DNA of 64,000 nucleotides from the NCBI GenBank assembly GCA_002309715.1, contig DBXW01000005.1, forward strand, positions 62,001-126,000. Direction: 5' to 3'. The notes beneath the pieces were generated by a model. That model did no database searches and was not told where the DNA came from. It was given only the letters and a program-made list of their open reading frames with translations. This DNA comes from Candidatus Avelusimicrobium cornigerorum. GTDB lineage: Bacteria > Elusimicrobiota > Elusimicrobia > Elusimicrobiales > Elusimicrobiaceae. Positions 8,436-16,765 of this stretch are shown in pieces (the first letter of the stretch is position 1; every line of letters starts with the position of its first letter). A program made the position numbers and the translations under genes.

Positions 8436-10058
8436 TTAGTATTTACTCAAGACAGCCTCTTTGGCGGCCGAGGAATACACGTTGTAGTCTATTTGTTGGA
8501 AAATAGAATCTTTTTGTTCCAAATCATAGACATAGGCCTCGTTAATACGGTTGCCTTGTACTTGTTCATAAAGTTCGTTAAACCGTTTAACGTGGTCCTT
8601 GGTGCGTTTGGTGGAGTACTCTTTGGCCGTTCCGGTTGTCATCAAAAATGCCCAATCGGAAGATTGCATCAGCACTAATTCGCGCGCCAGTTGATTGAGC
8701 GCCCGGCGCAAAAGGCCGTCGGCATTTGGAAACCTATTGGCCAATTCCATCATCCGTTCGGACGATTTAATAAGGTGCCGGTAGATCCAATCGTTGCCGC
8801 TGTTAAGCCATACGTCGTGGTAACCTTTATCCCCCCATGAGGACATAGACGGTTGCACCACTTGATTTTGCGGATACATGGACAAATACTCACTGGGCGT
8901 AATCAGTTTAATATCGTTTTGATCGTAATAGATTTTCTTGAACAAATATTCCAGAAAATCAATACCTTCATACCACCAATGCCCATACAATTCCGCGTCA
9001 TACATAGAAACAACCAGCGGTTTGCGGTCAATAATGGTGCTTAAATATTCAATCTGTTTTTGGCGGTTGAACATAAAGTTCCCGGCGTGCTCAGCCGCTA
9101 CTTCGCGGGCGGCGTACGGGTCATACGCTTGCTTTTGGTTGAGGGCCACCTTGCCGGTAATTTTATGGTATTTCATACCGATATTGCGGCGGACACCGTC
9201 GGAGTGCAAATACGGCTTGATGTAATCGTAATCTAAATCGTACCCTAAATCGCGGTAAAATTCGCGGTAGCGCGGATCGCCGGGGTAGCCGGACTCGGCA
9301 CTCCACACTTGTTGGGCTGATTCCATATCACGCGCAAATGCGGCCACGCCTGTTTGCGGGCAATAGACCGGTGCATAAATGCCGTATTTGGGCCGCGGCG
9401 TGCCGTGCAAAATGCCGTGGGCCTCGGTAAAGAAAAAGCGGATGCCTTCATCCCGTAAGAATTTATCGTCTCCGGGGTTATAGGCGCACTCGGCCAGCCA
9501 AATACCGCGCGGGCTTTTGCCAAAACGGCTGCGGTAGTCATTAGCGGCGATTTTGATTTGGGCATTGACACTTTCTTTGTGCACCATCAGCGGCAAATAA
9601 CCATGCGTGGCGCAACAAGTGATAATTTCCAACTTACCCATGTCCTGAAATTTTTTGAACCCCTGCAATACGTGCCGGTGATAACGGTTTTCAAATAAAT
9701 CTTGGTAGCGGCGGAACTTATTAAAATACATCCGCGCGACGCCTTCAAACTCCGTACCTTGCGTGCGGTTGAGTTCCTTTTGCGACAGCTCCACCCGTTG
9801 ATTGAGATAATGCGCAAAGCGGTCAATTAAAAGCGGATCTTCCATCATGTTGCACAGGGGGGGCGTAAGCGTCATGGTCAGGCGGAAGTCTGTACCTTCT
9901 TCGGTTAAGTTTTCAAAGACGTTTAACAGCGGAATATACGTTTCCACCATGGCTTCGTAAAACCAGTCTTCTTCCAAAAAGTCCGGGTATTCCGGGTGCT
10001 TAATGAAAGGCAAATGCGCGTGTAAGACGAGTGCTAAATAACCTTTTTCTTGTCCCAT
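8436..10058 (-). CDS. GH57-family 1,4-alpha-glucan branching enzyme
   Basis: A 540-residue glycoside hydrolase family 57 protein, matching the size of bacterial and archaeal GH57 branching enzymes, which build alpha-1,6 branches in glycogen. The N-terminal motif HAHLPFIKHPE, the nucleophile region WLAECAYNPG (Glu) and the acid/base region SMYDAELYGHWW (Asp) are all present, as is PSMSSWGDKGYHDVW. It starts two bases after the stop of the DUF4912 gene, so the two are co-transcribed. No signal peptide: cytoplasmic. Glycogen synthase and phosphorylase genes are not in the window. Confidence 0.92.
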   Translation of the reverse strand: MGQEKGYLALVLHAHLPFIKHPEYPDFLEEDWFYEAMVETYIPLLNVFENLTEEGTDFRLTMTLTPPLCNMMEDPLLIDRFAHYLNQRVELSQKELNRTQGTEFEGVARMYFNKFRRYQDLFENRYHRHVLQGFKKFQDMGKLEIITCCATHGYLPLMVHKESVNAQIKIAANDYRSRFGKSPRGIWLAECAYNPGDDKFLRDEGIRFFFTEAHGILHGTPRPKYGIYAPVYCPQTGVAAFARDMESAQQVWSAESGYPGDPRYREFYRDLGYDLDYDYIKPYLHSDGVRRNIGMKYHKITGKVALNQKQAYDPYAAREVAAEHAGNFMFNRQKQIEYLSTIIDRKPLVVSMYDAELYGHWWYEGIDFLEYLFKKIYYDQNDIKLITPSEYLSMYPQNQVVQPSMSSWGDKGYHDVWLNSGNDWIYRHLIKSSERMMELANRFPNADGLLRRALNQLARELVLMQSSDWAFLMTTGTAKEYSTKRTKDHVKRFNELYEQVQGNRINEAYVYDLEQKDSIFQQIDYNVYSSAAKEAVLSKY

Positions 10059-10060
10059 AA

Positions 10061-10930
10061 TTATTTTCCTTGTTCGCGTAGTGCCTTGATGTTAATGTGG
10101 CGGTTTTTATCGCCTTTGGCGTTGCGCGCGTGGATAGGTAAATCTACCACGCTCCCGGCCGGTAAATGCTGGCGGATAGAGAATTTGCCTTCTTTGAGTT
10201 CAATATCTTGCCCGTTAATGGATACGATGGCATTTCTGGAAGCCGAGCCGTAAATAATAATTTCACAATCGGCTTTCAGCCAGATATCCTCGTCTTCTTG
10301 GACTTTGTCTAAATGCAACGCAAAAGACGACCAGGAACTTGGTGCACCCGATGGGGTAAGTTCGGTCAGTTTCCAGCGTTGACCGACAATTTGCATCCGT
10401 TCGCTTGCGCCCATGCCGATATAATCGGCTCCGGAAAGTTTCAAGAGTTTTTGGAAATCACCCTCTACAATCATCCATTTGTCGTCAATAATGTCAGATA
10501 CTTTGCCGGGTGGCAACGACGTTACGTTGCTGCGTGAGACCAAGATAAATTGGCCGTCTGCGGTCAAATACCCCAAATCGGCCACGTAACTGCGGCCGGA
10601 CTGCGGGGCGTTGATATACCAACTGCGCGCTTCAAAAATAACCGGCATATCATAATAGCAAACGGAATTGGTACCGTTGAACATAGTTACGTCAGTTACG
10701 TCGTGTAAGCGGATAATGGTGCGGGCATTATTTAACGTGTCGGCTCCGTATTGGCCTCTTAAAAAATCTAACGTGCCGTTGGTAATCTCCCAAAATAAGA
10801 AGAGCCAAGCCGGATCTTTGGGCAATAAGTAACTTTCTGTTTTGCCGTATCCCGATGGGATATCGGCCTCGGCGTGGAGGTCTTTTTGAACGGTTTTAAC
10901 AAAAGCCCCCGAAGATAAATTTTTTTCCAT
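10061..10930 (-). CDS. DUF4912 domain protein paired with the branching enzyme
   Basis: A 289-residue cytoplasmic protein. The middle part (RTIIRLHDVTDV, then SGRSYVADLGY and GQFILVSRSN) matches the DUF4912 pattern, a domain often encoded beside GH57 glucan enzymes. It has an N-terminal LLPKDPAWLFLFWEI segment typical of these proteins and a C-terminal beta-rich extension from about residue 200. It leads a two-gene operon from a TATAAT promoter at 10980-10988. Molecular function is not established; a carbohydrate-associated role is inferred from the neighbour. Confidence 0.85.
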   Translation of the reverse strand: MEKNLSSGAFVKTVQKDLHAEADIPSGYGKTESYLLPKDPAWLFLFWEITNGTLDFLRGQYGADTLNNARTIIRLHDVTDVTMFNGTNSVCYYDMPVIFEARSWYINAPQSGRSYVADLGYLTADGQFILVSRSNVTSLPPGKVSDIIDDKWMIVEGDFQKLLKLSGADYIGMGASERMQIVGQRWKLTELTPSGAPSSWSSFALHLDKVQEDEDIWLKADCEIIIYGSASRNAIVSINGQDIELKEGKFSIRQHLPAGSVVDLPIHARNAKGDKNRHINIKALREQGK

Positions 10931-10979
10931 AATACACCCCTTTTTTAATTTTTTCGTATAGTTAGTCTATTTATACTTT

Positions 10980-10988
10980 ATTATAGCA
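10980..10988 (-). promoter_or_regulatory. Extended -10 promoter of the DUF4912-GH57 operon
   Basis: TGCTATAAT on the minus strand, about 50 bases upstream of the DUF4912 start; no clear -35. Confidence 0.65.
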
Positions 10989-11033
10989 TTTTTAGAGTAG
11001 GGATACTTGCCGGGTAATACCGGCCGCAGGGGG

Positions 11034-12968
11034 CTACAACAAAATCAGTTTCAGGATAAACCCGGTGGCAAAAGCCAGCCCGAGCGTTAAGCCGACGATA
11101 CGCAACGTGTCTTTCCAACCGTTTTCGCGTAGCATCACAAAGAAGGTGGCCACGCAAGGAAGGTACATCGTCATAAATACGCACGCAATTACCAGGGCTT
11201 GTGCGGATAGGTTGAAAGGATTGAGTAGCGAAATAGCAATATCTTTACGCAAAAAACCTAAAATTAACAAAGAGGTGGTGTCGGCCGGGAGCCCTAAAAT
11301 ATACTCTACCGGATAGCGTGAAAGTTTAGTTACCAGTTGTGTAATGCCGCATAGTTGCATCAGATCTACAAATAAAATGCCGCACAAGATAAGCGGTAAC
11401 GCATCTACTAAATACTCTTTCATGCGCAACCATAACTTGCGGCCTAAAACGCGTACGTGGGGAACTTGCCACGAAGGGATTTCCATAAACAGTTCCGGCG
11501 TTTCGCCTTTCATCAGGCGGTTGAGGATTGTGCCGGCGATAATACCGTTTAGTGCAAGTACTCCAAAAACCATCAACAGGTATTTCAAGCCATACGGGGA
11601 TAAAATAGAAATAATCATAGCCGTTTGGGAAATACACGGTGCCAGTACCAACACCAGTGCCAACGCAATAATGCGTTCGCGCCGCGTTTCCAATACGCGC
11701 GCTCCCATTACGGCGGGCACTTTACAACCAAAGCCCAACATAATCGGGATAGCCCCATAGCCGTGTAAGCCGATTTTATGTAAAAGCCCGTCTAACAAGA
11801 TGGCCAAGCGCGGCAGATATCCCAAGTCGCCCAAAAAACCAAACAACGCATAAAAAGCAAGCACGTAAGGCATTACTTCCACAAGAGCAATGTGGAGCCC
11901 GTCAGTCAGTACGCCAAAGTAAATGTGGCCGCCGTCTCCGGCCAAGAGTAAACCTAACCAATTATTGCGCCACGGACCTAATAAATACTCTATACATGGG
12001 AAATAATAGTTTTCATATAGCGGATCCAATATGTTAATAGTTCCTTCTCCCACCCAACGTACTAGAAAGAACGAGAGAATAAGTACGACCAGCGCAATCG
12101 GTAGTCCGGTCAGCGGGGCGGTGGCCCAGGCTTGCAAATGCTCCCATACAGAAGGGTGTTTATGTTTAACCTGCTGTACTTTGCCGATAATTTTGCCAAT
12201 GAGTTGCCATTTTTCTTCGTCAGTTTCCGGGGGGATGATGGCGGGCAAATCGTTCCTTAAATTAGACACCTGTTTAGCAAGTTCGGTAAAACCTTCCCCG
12301 GTAGTTGCCACAACAGGAATAACGGGAAGCCCCAACAATTTGGAAAGTTGTTTGACGTTAATCAAAATCCCCTTGCGTTTGGCTTCGTCAAATTTGTTAA
12401 GCAAAAGCACAACCGGTTTGCCTAAAGAGAGTAACTCAAGCAAGAAATATAAATTGCGTTCCAAGTGCGAAGCGTCGGCCACGCAGACAACAAAATCATA
12501 TTCCAATTCTTTAAAAAATTTGTGTTTTGCCCCGTTCATTTGCCAACTTTCTTCTAATCGGTATAGCCCGGGGATGTCAATAATATCGTACGATTCACCG
12601 TTGAATTGTGTTTGCCCGTAGTTTATGCCGACAGTTGTACCGGGGAAGTTGGAAGAAATTACACCAATCCCGGTCAAGCGGGAAAAGATCAAACTCTTGC
12701 CTACGTTGGGGTTTCCGGCTAAAAGAAACGTGTTTTTGCGGGAAGTAACGATAATTTTTTTGGCGGTTTCCCGTCCGATAGCCACGTCGGTTCCGGAGAC
12801 GTTGACAAGCACCGGACTACGGCCTTTTTGACGGGTAACAAACTGTCCGCGTACCAGCCCCATAGCGGCTAGTTTTTCGGCCATTTTTGCATCGGTTTGA
12901 ATTTCTTTGATTTGAGCCGTTTGCCCTGCTTTTAATTGATAAAGTGAGCGGGAATTTGTTTTTTCCAT
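11034..12968 (-). CDS. feoB: Ferrous iron transporter, FeoA-FeoB fusion
   Basis: A 644-residue fusion. Residues ~8-75 form a FeoA (SH3-like) domain with KMAEKLAAMGLVRGQFV. The FeoB G domain follows, with GNPNVGKS (G1), FPGTTV (G2), DIPG (G3) and NKFD (G4). Then come about nine or ten membrane helices with the gate motifs GFGCKVPAVMGAR and YLPCVATFFVM. It imports Fe2+ in a GTP-dependent manner. The start is placed at 12968 because the longer in-frame ORF begins within the -10 element at 12995-13000 and could not be transcribed from it. No separate feoA or regulator is adjacent. The fused order A-B occurs in other anaerobes. Confidence 0.92.
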   Translation of the reverse strand: MEKTNSRSLYQLKAGQTAQIKEIQTDAKMAEKLAAMGLVRGQFVTRQKGRSPVLVNVSGTDVAIGRETAKKIIVTSRKNTFLLAGNPNVGKSLIFSRLTGIGVISSNFPGTTVGINYGQTQFNGESYDIIDIPGLYRLEESWQMNGAKHKFFKELEYDFVVCVADASHLERNLYFLLELLSLGKPVVLLLNKFDEAKRKGILINVKQLSKLLGLPVIPVVATTGEGFTELAKQVSNLRNDLPAIIPPETDEEKWQLIGKIIGKVQQVKHKHPSVWEHLQAWATAPLTGLPIALVVLILSFFLVRWVGEGTINILDPLYENYYFPCIEYLLGPWRNNWLGLLLAGDGGHIYFGVLTDGLHIALVEVMPYVLAFYALFGFLGDLGYLPRLAILLDGLLHKIGLHGYGAIPIMLGFGCKVPAVMGARVLETRRERIIALALVLVLAPCISQTAMIISILSPYGLKYLLMVFGVLALNGIIAGTILNRLMKGETPELFMEIPSWQVPHVRVLGRKLWLRMKEYLVDALPLILCGILFVDLMQLCGITQLVTKLSRYPVEYILGLPADTTSLLILGFLRKDIAISLLNPFNLSAQALVIACVFMTMYLPCVATFFVMLRENGWKDTLRIVGLTLGLAFATGFILKLILL

Positions 12969-12994
12969 AAAAGTTAGTTTTTCCTTACTTTTAT

Positions 12995-13003
12995 ATTGTA
13001 GCA
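12995..13003 (-). promoter_or_regulatory. Extended -10 promoter of the feoAB fusion
   Basis: TGCTACAAT on the minus strand, placing the transcript start near 12988 and a TAAGGA site in the short leader. It excludes the upstream in-frame start. Confidence 0.65.
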
Positions 13004-13063
13004 TTACTAATCAATTTTAGGCAAGTAGTTTTGTTGACCAGCGGTGCAAAAGAAAAAGGTTTT

Positions 13064-13072
13064 TGGTATAAT
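13064..13072 (+). promoter_or_regulatory. Extended -10 promoter of the ferredoxin gene
   Basis: TGGTATAAT, about 39 bases before the ferredoxin ATG; TTGACC at 13034 is too far away (27 bases) to be a normal -35. Confidence 0.65.
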
Positions 13073-13110
13073 TTAAACATAGAAATCTACTTATAACAGG
13101 AGAAACGAAT

Positions 13111-13281
13111 ATGGCTTATAAAGTAAATCCGGAAATTTGCATTAACTGCGGTGCTTGCGAACCTGCTTGCCCCGTTGCCGCTATCAGCGAAGTAAACGGT
13201 AAAAGAAACATTGATGCGTCTAAATGTGTAGAATGTGGTGCGTGCGCCGGTACTTGCCCGGCCAGCGCGATTGCTCTGTAA
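13111..13281 (+). CDS. 2[4Fe-4S] clostridial-type ferredoxin
   Basis: A 56-residue protein. It has two CxxCxxCxxxCP cluster motifs: CINCGACEPACP and CVECGACAGTCP. This is the classic small bacterial ferredoxin that carries low-potential electrons in anaerobic metabolism. Start ATG 13111 has AGGAG nine bases upstream; stop TAA at 13279. It is monocistronic, with its own extended -10 promoter and a strong terminator, as expected for an abundant electron carrier. It supports an anaerobic fermentative lifestyle. Confidence 0.96.
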   Translation: MAYKVNPEICINCGACEPACPVAAISEVNGKRNIDASKCVECGACAGTCPASAIAL

Positions 13282-13310
13282 GTTTTGGTATTATAGACCA
13301 AGCGCTTTTG

Positions 13311-13344
13311 ATATCCCTCGCTTATCGCGGGGGATATTTTTTTT
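13311..13344 (+). terminator. Ferredoxin terminator
   Basis: Stem ATATCCCTCGC / GCGGGGGATAT with a five-base loop and an eight-base T tract. The same ATATCCC/GGGGATAT design recurs after genes ending at 31958 and 35590. Confidence 0.93.
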
Positions 13345-13439
13345 GCTACACTGCATTAAACGCCCAGCCAAGGAGATTTAATATGTTGAATAATCATAGA
13401 CGTTGCCCTATAATTCTTCCCAAACGCGTGCCGGATTTT

Positions 13440-13448
13440 TGCTAAAAT
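13440..13448 (+). promoter_or_regulatory. Extended -10 promoter of purB, leaderless arrangement
   Basis: TGCTAAAAT ends six bases before the purB ATG at 13455; there is no Shine-Dalgarno in between. Confidence 0.6.
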
Positions 13449-13454
13449 ATAAAT

Positions 13455-14849
13455 ATGGAAAATACGGCTTTGTGTCCGTTGGATAGCCGCTACCGCGGTC
13501 AGGTAAGTGCGCTTGCGCCGGTGATGGGCGAAGCGGCTTTTGCCGCATACCGTTTACAAACGGAAATTGCGTGGTTGCAGATTTTGGCTGAATTAAAACT
13601 CCCGCATTTTAAATCCATTAGTTCCGGTGAAAAGAAAGTGTTATCGTCGTTGTGCGCGCTTTCTCCGGCCGATTTAAACGTTTTGCACGCGCTTGAATTT
13701 GACGGTTATAAAAATATACCGGCCACCCGGCACGATGTGAAAGCGGTGGAGTATTTTTTGCGTTTAAAATTACAAAATACATCTTTAAAAGATCGTTTAA
13801 ATTGGTTCCATTTTGCCCTTACCAGCGAAGATGTAAACAGCGTTTCGTACGCCCTGATGCTTGCTAACGGCCTGGAAAAAGCCCTATTGCCGGCTGTAGA
13901 AAAACTCCGGCAAGTTTTGGCACAACTGGCCCGCAAAGAAGCGGGTGCGGTACTTTTGGCGCGCACCCACGGGCAACCCGCCGTACCGACAACATTCGGC
14001 AAAGAAATCCGCGTGTTTGAGGTGCGTTTGGCGCGTCAAATCCGGCAACTTAAAAAACAACAAATTTCCTGTAAATTCGGCGGAGCCGTCGGGAATTTTA
14101 ACGCACACGTCGCCGCGTTTCCCCACATCAACTGGCCACGCGCCGCAGATAAACTTGTTAACGGTTTTAATAAAGGCCGCCGTATAAAAATTTATCGTAC
14201 GGTTGTTTCTACCCAGGTGGATCCGCGCGATTCGTATGCCGAACTATTTGACAACTTACGACGTACCCAGGTTATCTTAATTGATTTCTGCCGCGATATG
14301 TGGCTATATATTGCGGCCGGGCTTGTGCGTCAACAAATAAGAAAAGGGGAAGTGGGTTCCTCTACCATGCCGCAAAAAGTGAACCCGATTGATTTTGAAA
14401 ATGCCGAAGGAAATTTGCAGTTGGCGGGCACTTTGTGTGATTTCTTTTCTAATAAACTGCCCGTGTCGCGTTTGCAGCGTGATTTGTCCGATTCTACCGT
14501 TTTGCGTAATATGCCGATGGTGTTTGGATATATGTTGGTGGCATTGGCGTCTTTGCAAAACGGACTTAAGAAAATTATTTTTGACCGTTCGGCTGCTGCC
14601 CGGGAAGTGGTTGCGCATCCCGAAGTGTTGGCCGAAGCCTTCCAAACCGTGCTGCGTGCGGCCGGGGATGTGCGTGCGTATGAACAATTGCGCGATTTTA
14701 CCCGCGGGCGCAAAGTCACGCAAGAGGATTTACAACTATTTATAGAAAAATTAAATGTGTCGGAAAATATCAAAAAACAATTGCGCGTGTTAACGCCGGG
14801 GAATTATACCGGGTTGGCCGAAGCATTGGCAAGGAGTGAACATGATTGA
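13455..14849 (+). CDS. purB: Adenylosuccinate lyase
   Basis: A 464-residue lyase of the fumarase/aspartase superfamily. It makes fumarate plus AICAR or AMP in purine synthesis. The superfamily signature GSSTMPQKVNPIDFENAEGN is intact and holds the catalytic Ser; the other conserved segments TSEDVNS and ARTHGQPAVPTTFGKE are also present. The gene lacks a ribosome binding site and sits directly on a -10 element. It overlaps purA by eight bases, so the two enzymes of the IMP-to-AMP branch (PurA then PurB) are made together. Confidence 0.95.
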   Translation: MENTALCPLDSRYRGQVSALAPVMGEAAFAAYRLQTEIAWLQILAELKLPHFKSISSGEKKVLSSLCALSPADLNVLHALEFDGYKNIPATRHDVKAVEYFLRLKLQNTSLKDRLNWFHFALTSEDVNSVSYALMLANGLEKALLPAVEKLRQVLAQLARKEAGAVLLARTHGQPAVPTTFGKEIRVFEVRLARQIRQLKKQQISCKFGGAVGNFNAHVAAFPHINWPRAADKLVNGFNKGRRIKIYRTVVSTQVDPRDSYAELFDNLRRTQVILIDFCRDMWLYIAAGLVRQQIRKGEVGSSTMPQKVNPIDFENAEGNLQLAGTLCDFFSNKLPVSRLQRDLSDSTVLRNMPMVFGYMLVALASLQNGLKKIIFDRSAAAREVVAHPEVLAEAFQTVLRAAGDVRAYEQLRDFTRGRKVTQEDLQLFIEKLNVSENIKKQLRVLTPGNYTGLAEALARSEHD

Positions 14850-15858
14850 TTTAGTATGCGGCGGACAAGCCGGAGATGAAGGAAAGGGCAAAATTGCCGC
14901 TTATTTATCGTACAAAGGTAATTATGATTATTGCGTACGTGTAGGGGGGCCCAATGCCGGGCATACGGTTGTGCAAGACGGCGTTTCATACACGCTTAAA
15001 AATATCCCGTCAGGCTTCTTAAACCCAAAAACCAAACTCGTGCTCGGGGCCGGTGCCTATACCAAAACCGAGTGGTTGCTAGACGAAGTGAAAAAGACAA
15101 ATACGCAAGACCGGTTGATTATTGATCCGTATGCCGTTTTAATTACGGATGAGCAAACCGCTGCCGAACGCGGGGCAAGCCACTTTATGAGCCACATCGG
15201 CAGTGTGGGGACCGGGCTCGGGCAGGCCGTGAAAGAACGTATTGAACGGCGCGAAGTTAAATTTGCTAAAGACGAGCCGTTACTCAAAGATTTTATCCAG
15301 GAAGTTCCCGAACTTTTAAACCGCTGTTTGGACAAGGGCGGACACGTTTTATTAGAAGGAACGCAGGGAATCAAACTTTCCTTGTTGCACGGAGAATATC
15401 CTTTTGTTACCTCGCGTGACACTACCGCCAGCACTTTTTTGGGCGAAGCCGGCCTTGGTCCCAAGAGTGTTCGCGATGTGTATGTGGTGTTTAAACCGTA
15501 CGTTACGCGCGTGGGCCCCGGTCCGCTTGAGAAAGAAATTGCCGACGAAAAAGAATTGGAAATTTACCACACCAAAGGCCACGAAATCGGCAGCGTCAGC
15601 AAGCGCCTTCGCCGCGTGGGTGAGTTTGAAAAACGCTCGGCTTCGCGTGCGATTATGATTAACAATTGTACAAAAATTGCCATTACGCATATTGATATGT
15701 TCCCCGGCAATGACCGTGTAAAAAGTGAAGCGGATTTCACCCCGCAAGCCAAACAGTTCTTGGCGGATTTGCGCGCACTGTCGGCCGAAGTGTATCCGCA
15801 TCCCAAAATTGCCCTTATCTCTACCGGGCCGGATATGGAAGATACCCTTGTGTTATAG
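14842..15858 (+). CDS. purA: Adenylosuccinate synthetase, short archaeal-like form
   Basis: A 338-residue enzyme joining IMP and aspartate with GTP hydrolysis. QAGDEGKGK at the N-terminus is the P-loop, and GGPNAGHTV, EGTQGIKLSLLHG and SRDTTAS are the expected IMP/GTP-binding segments. E. coli-type PurA has about 430 residues; this one matches the roughly 340-residue form known best in archaea. ATG 14842 is preferred over GTG 14836 because AAGGAG lies five bases upstream. It overlaps the purB stop and is followed by a strong terminator. Confidence 0.94.
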   Translation: MIDLVCGGQAGDEGKGKIAAYLSYKGNYDYCVRVGGPNAGHTVVQDGVSYTLKNIPSGFLNPKTKLVLGAGAYTKTEWLLDEVKKTNTQDRLIIDPYAVLITDEQTAAERGASHFMSHIGSVGTGLGQAVKERIERREVKFAKDEPLLKDFIQEVPELLNRCLDKGGHVLLEGTQGIKLSLLHGEYPFVTSRDTTASTFLGEAGLGPKSVRDVYVVFKPYVTRVGPGPLEKEIADEKELEIYHTKGHEIGSVSKRLRRVGEFEKRSASRAIMINNCTKIAITHIDMFPGNDRVKSEADFTPQAKQFLADLRALSAEVYPHPKIALISTGPDMEDTLVL

Positions 15859-15878
15859 GGGGAAGTGCTTTTGTTGCG

Positions 15879-15909
15879 GGCCCGGGAGAAATTTCTCCCG
15901 GGCCTTTTT
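15879..15909 (+). terminator. purBA terminator
   Basis: Perfect palindrome GGCCCGGGAGAAA / TTTCTCCCGGGCC followed by five T. Confidence 0.93.
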
Positions 15910-15989
15910 GTGGAAATCGGCTAATTTTACTTGACGAGCGTGCCCGATATAAAGCACAATACAAATAGGCCTTATTTGCGGGAGTTGAA

Positions 15990-16715
15990 ATGAAAAGAAG
16001 CACGCTACTGCTGGCGATGTTGTCGTTGTCGGTTGTTTTGTACGCACAGCCGGCTGTTTCTGCGTTAACGCGGGAGCAAGTGCTAGAGGTGTTTTCTCGT
16101 TTCAATCCGAGTGTGTTGGAGAAAGCCCGGCAAGATGCCGCCTATCAAAACTTGCTGGAGCAACTGCTGGCTTCTTACGATGGAGTAAAAGCATCCCCCA
16201 ACCGTTGGGAGATGATTGCCCTGGCGCGCAATTTTGACCACTCGTTGTATTTGCACCGTTTGACGGAAACTTACCGGCAATTATGGTTGGCTTCTGAAAT
16301 GATGGGCGCGGATATTGGGCCCCAACGTGAACTTTTTACGTCGGATGTACGGGATGTCTTTACCCATTTTTGGGCTGTTACGGTTCAGTTGCGGCAGTAT
16401 CAGTTGGAGCAGATGCGGCAAGAACTACGCCAAGTGCGCCGCGATAAAACTTTGCCGGCAACCGAGCGGACTCAACGACAGGAACAGTTAAAAGCACAGA
16501 TACAATCCCTGCAAGAAGAAATTAAGGCGTTTAAAAAACAACCGGGTGAACAAATCTGCTTTTTGACACAAATCTATGTGAACCAAGTGGAAGAAAAAGC
16601 CCGTGCCCAGGCCTTTGCCGTTAAGCGGCAAGCGTCTATGCAAGCCGCGCAACAGGCAGCGCAAAGTGAAAATTTGCAAATAAAGAGTAAAAACAAGAAG
16701 CCGGTGGCTAAATAA
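15990..16715 (+). CDS. Exported coiled-coil protein of unknown function
   Basis: A 241-residue protein with a signal peptide (cleavage near YA|QPAV), then a helical N-terminal half and a strong coiled-coil at ~130-190 rich in Gln, Glu and Arg. A Lys/Gln-rich tail ends in KNKKPVAK. One Cys only. No family recognised. GGGAG lies a few bases before the ATG. It lies 50 bases upstream of secA on the same strand without a terminator between, so the two may share transcripts. Confidence 0.7.
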   Translation: MKRSTLLLAMLSLSVVLYAQPAVSALTREQVLEVFSRFNPSVLEKARQDAAYQNLLEQLLASYDGVKASPNRWEMIALARNFDHSLYLHRLTETYRQLWLASEMMGADIGPQRELFTSDVRDVFTHFWAVTVQLRQYQLEQMRQELRQVRRDKTLPATERTQRQEQLKAQIQSLQEEIKAFKKQPGEQICFLTQIYVNQVEEKARAQAFAVKRQASMQAAQQAAQSENLQIKSKNKKPVAK

Positions 16716-16765
16716 AAAATTTTTTCGTTTGGTAACTGATTAAATTTTAAAAAAAGGATAACAAA

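Noticed and set aside
12969..13004. Longer N-terminus for the FeoAB fusion
   Set aside because: The upstream in-frame start begins in the -10 element and would not be transcribed from it.
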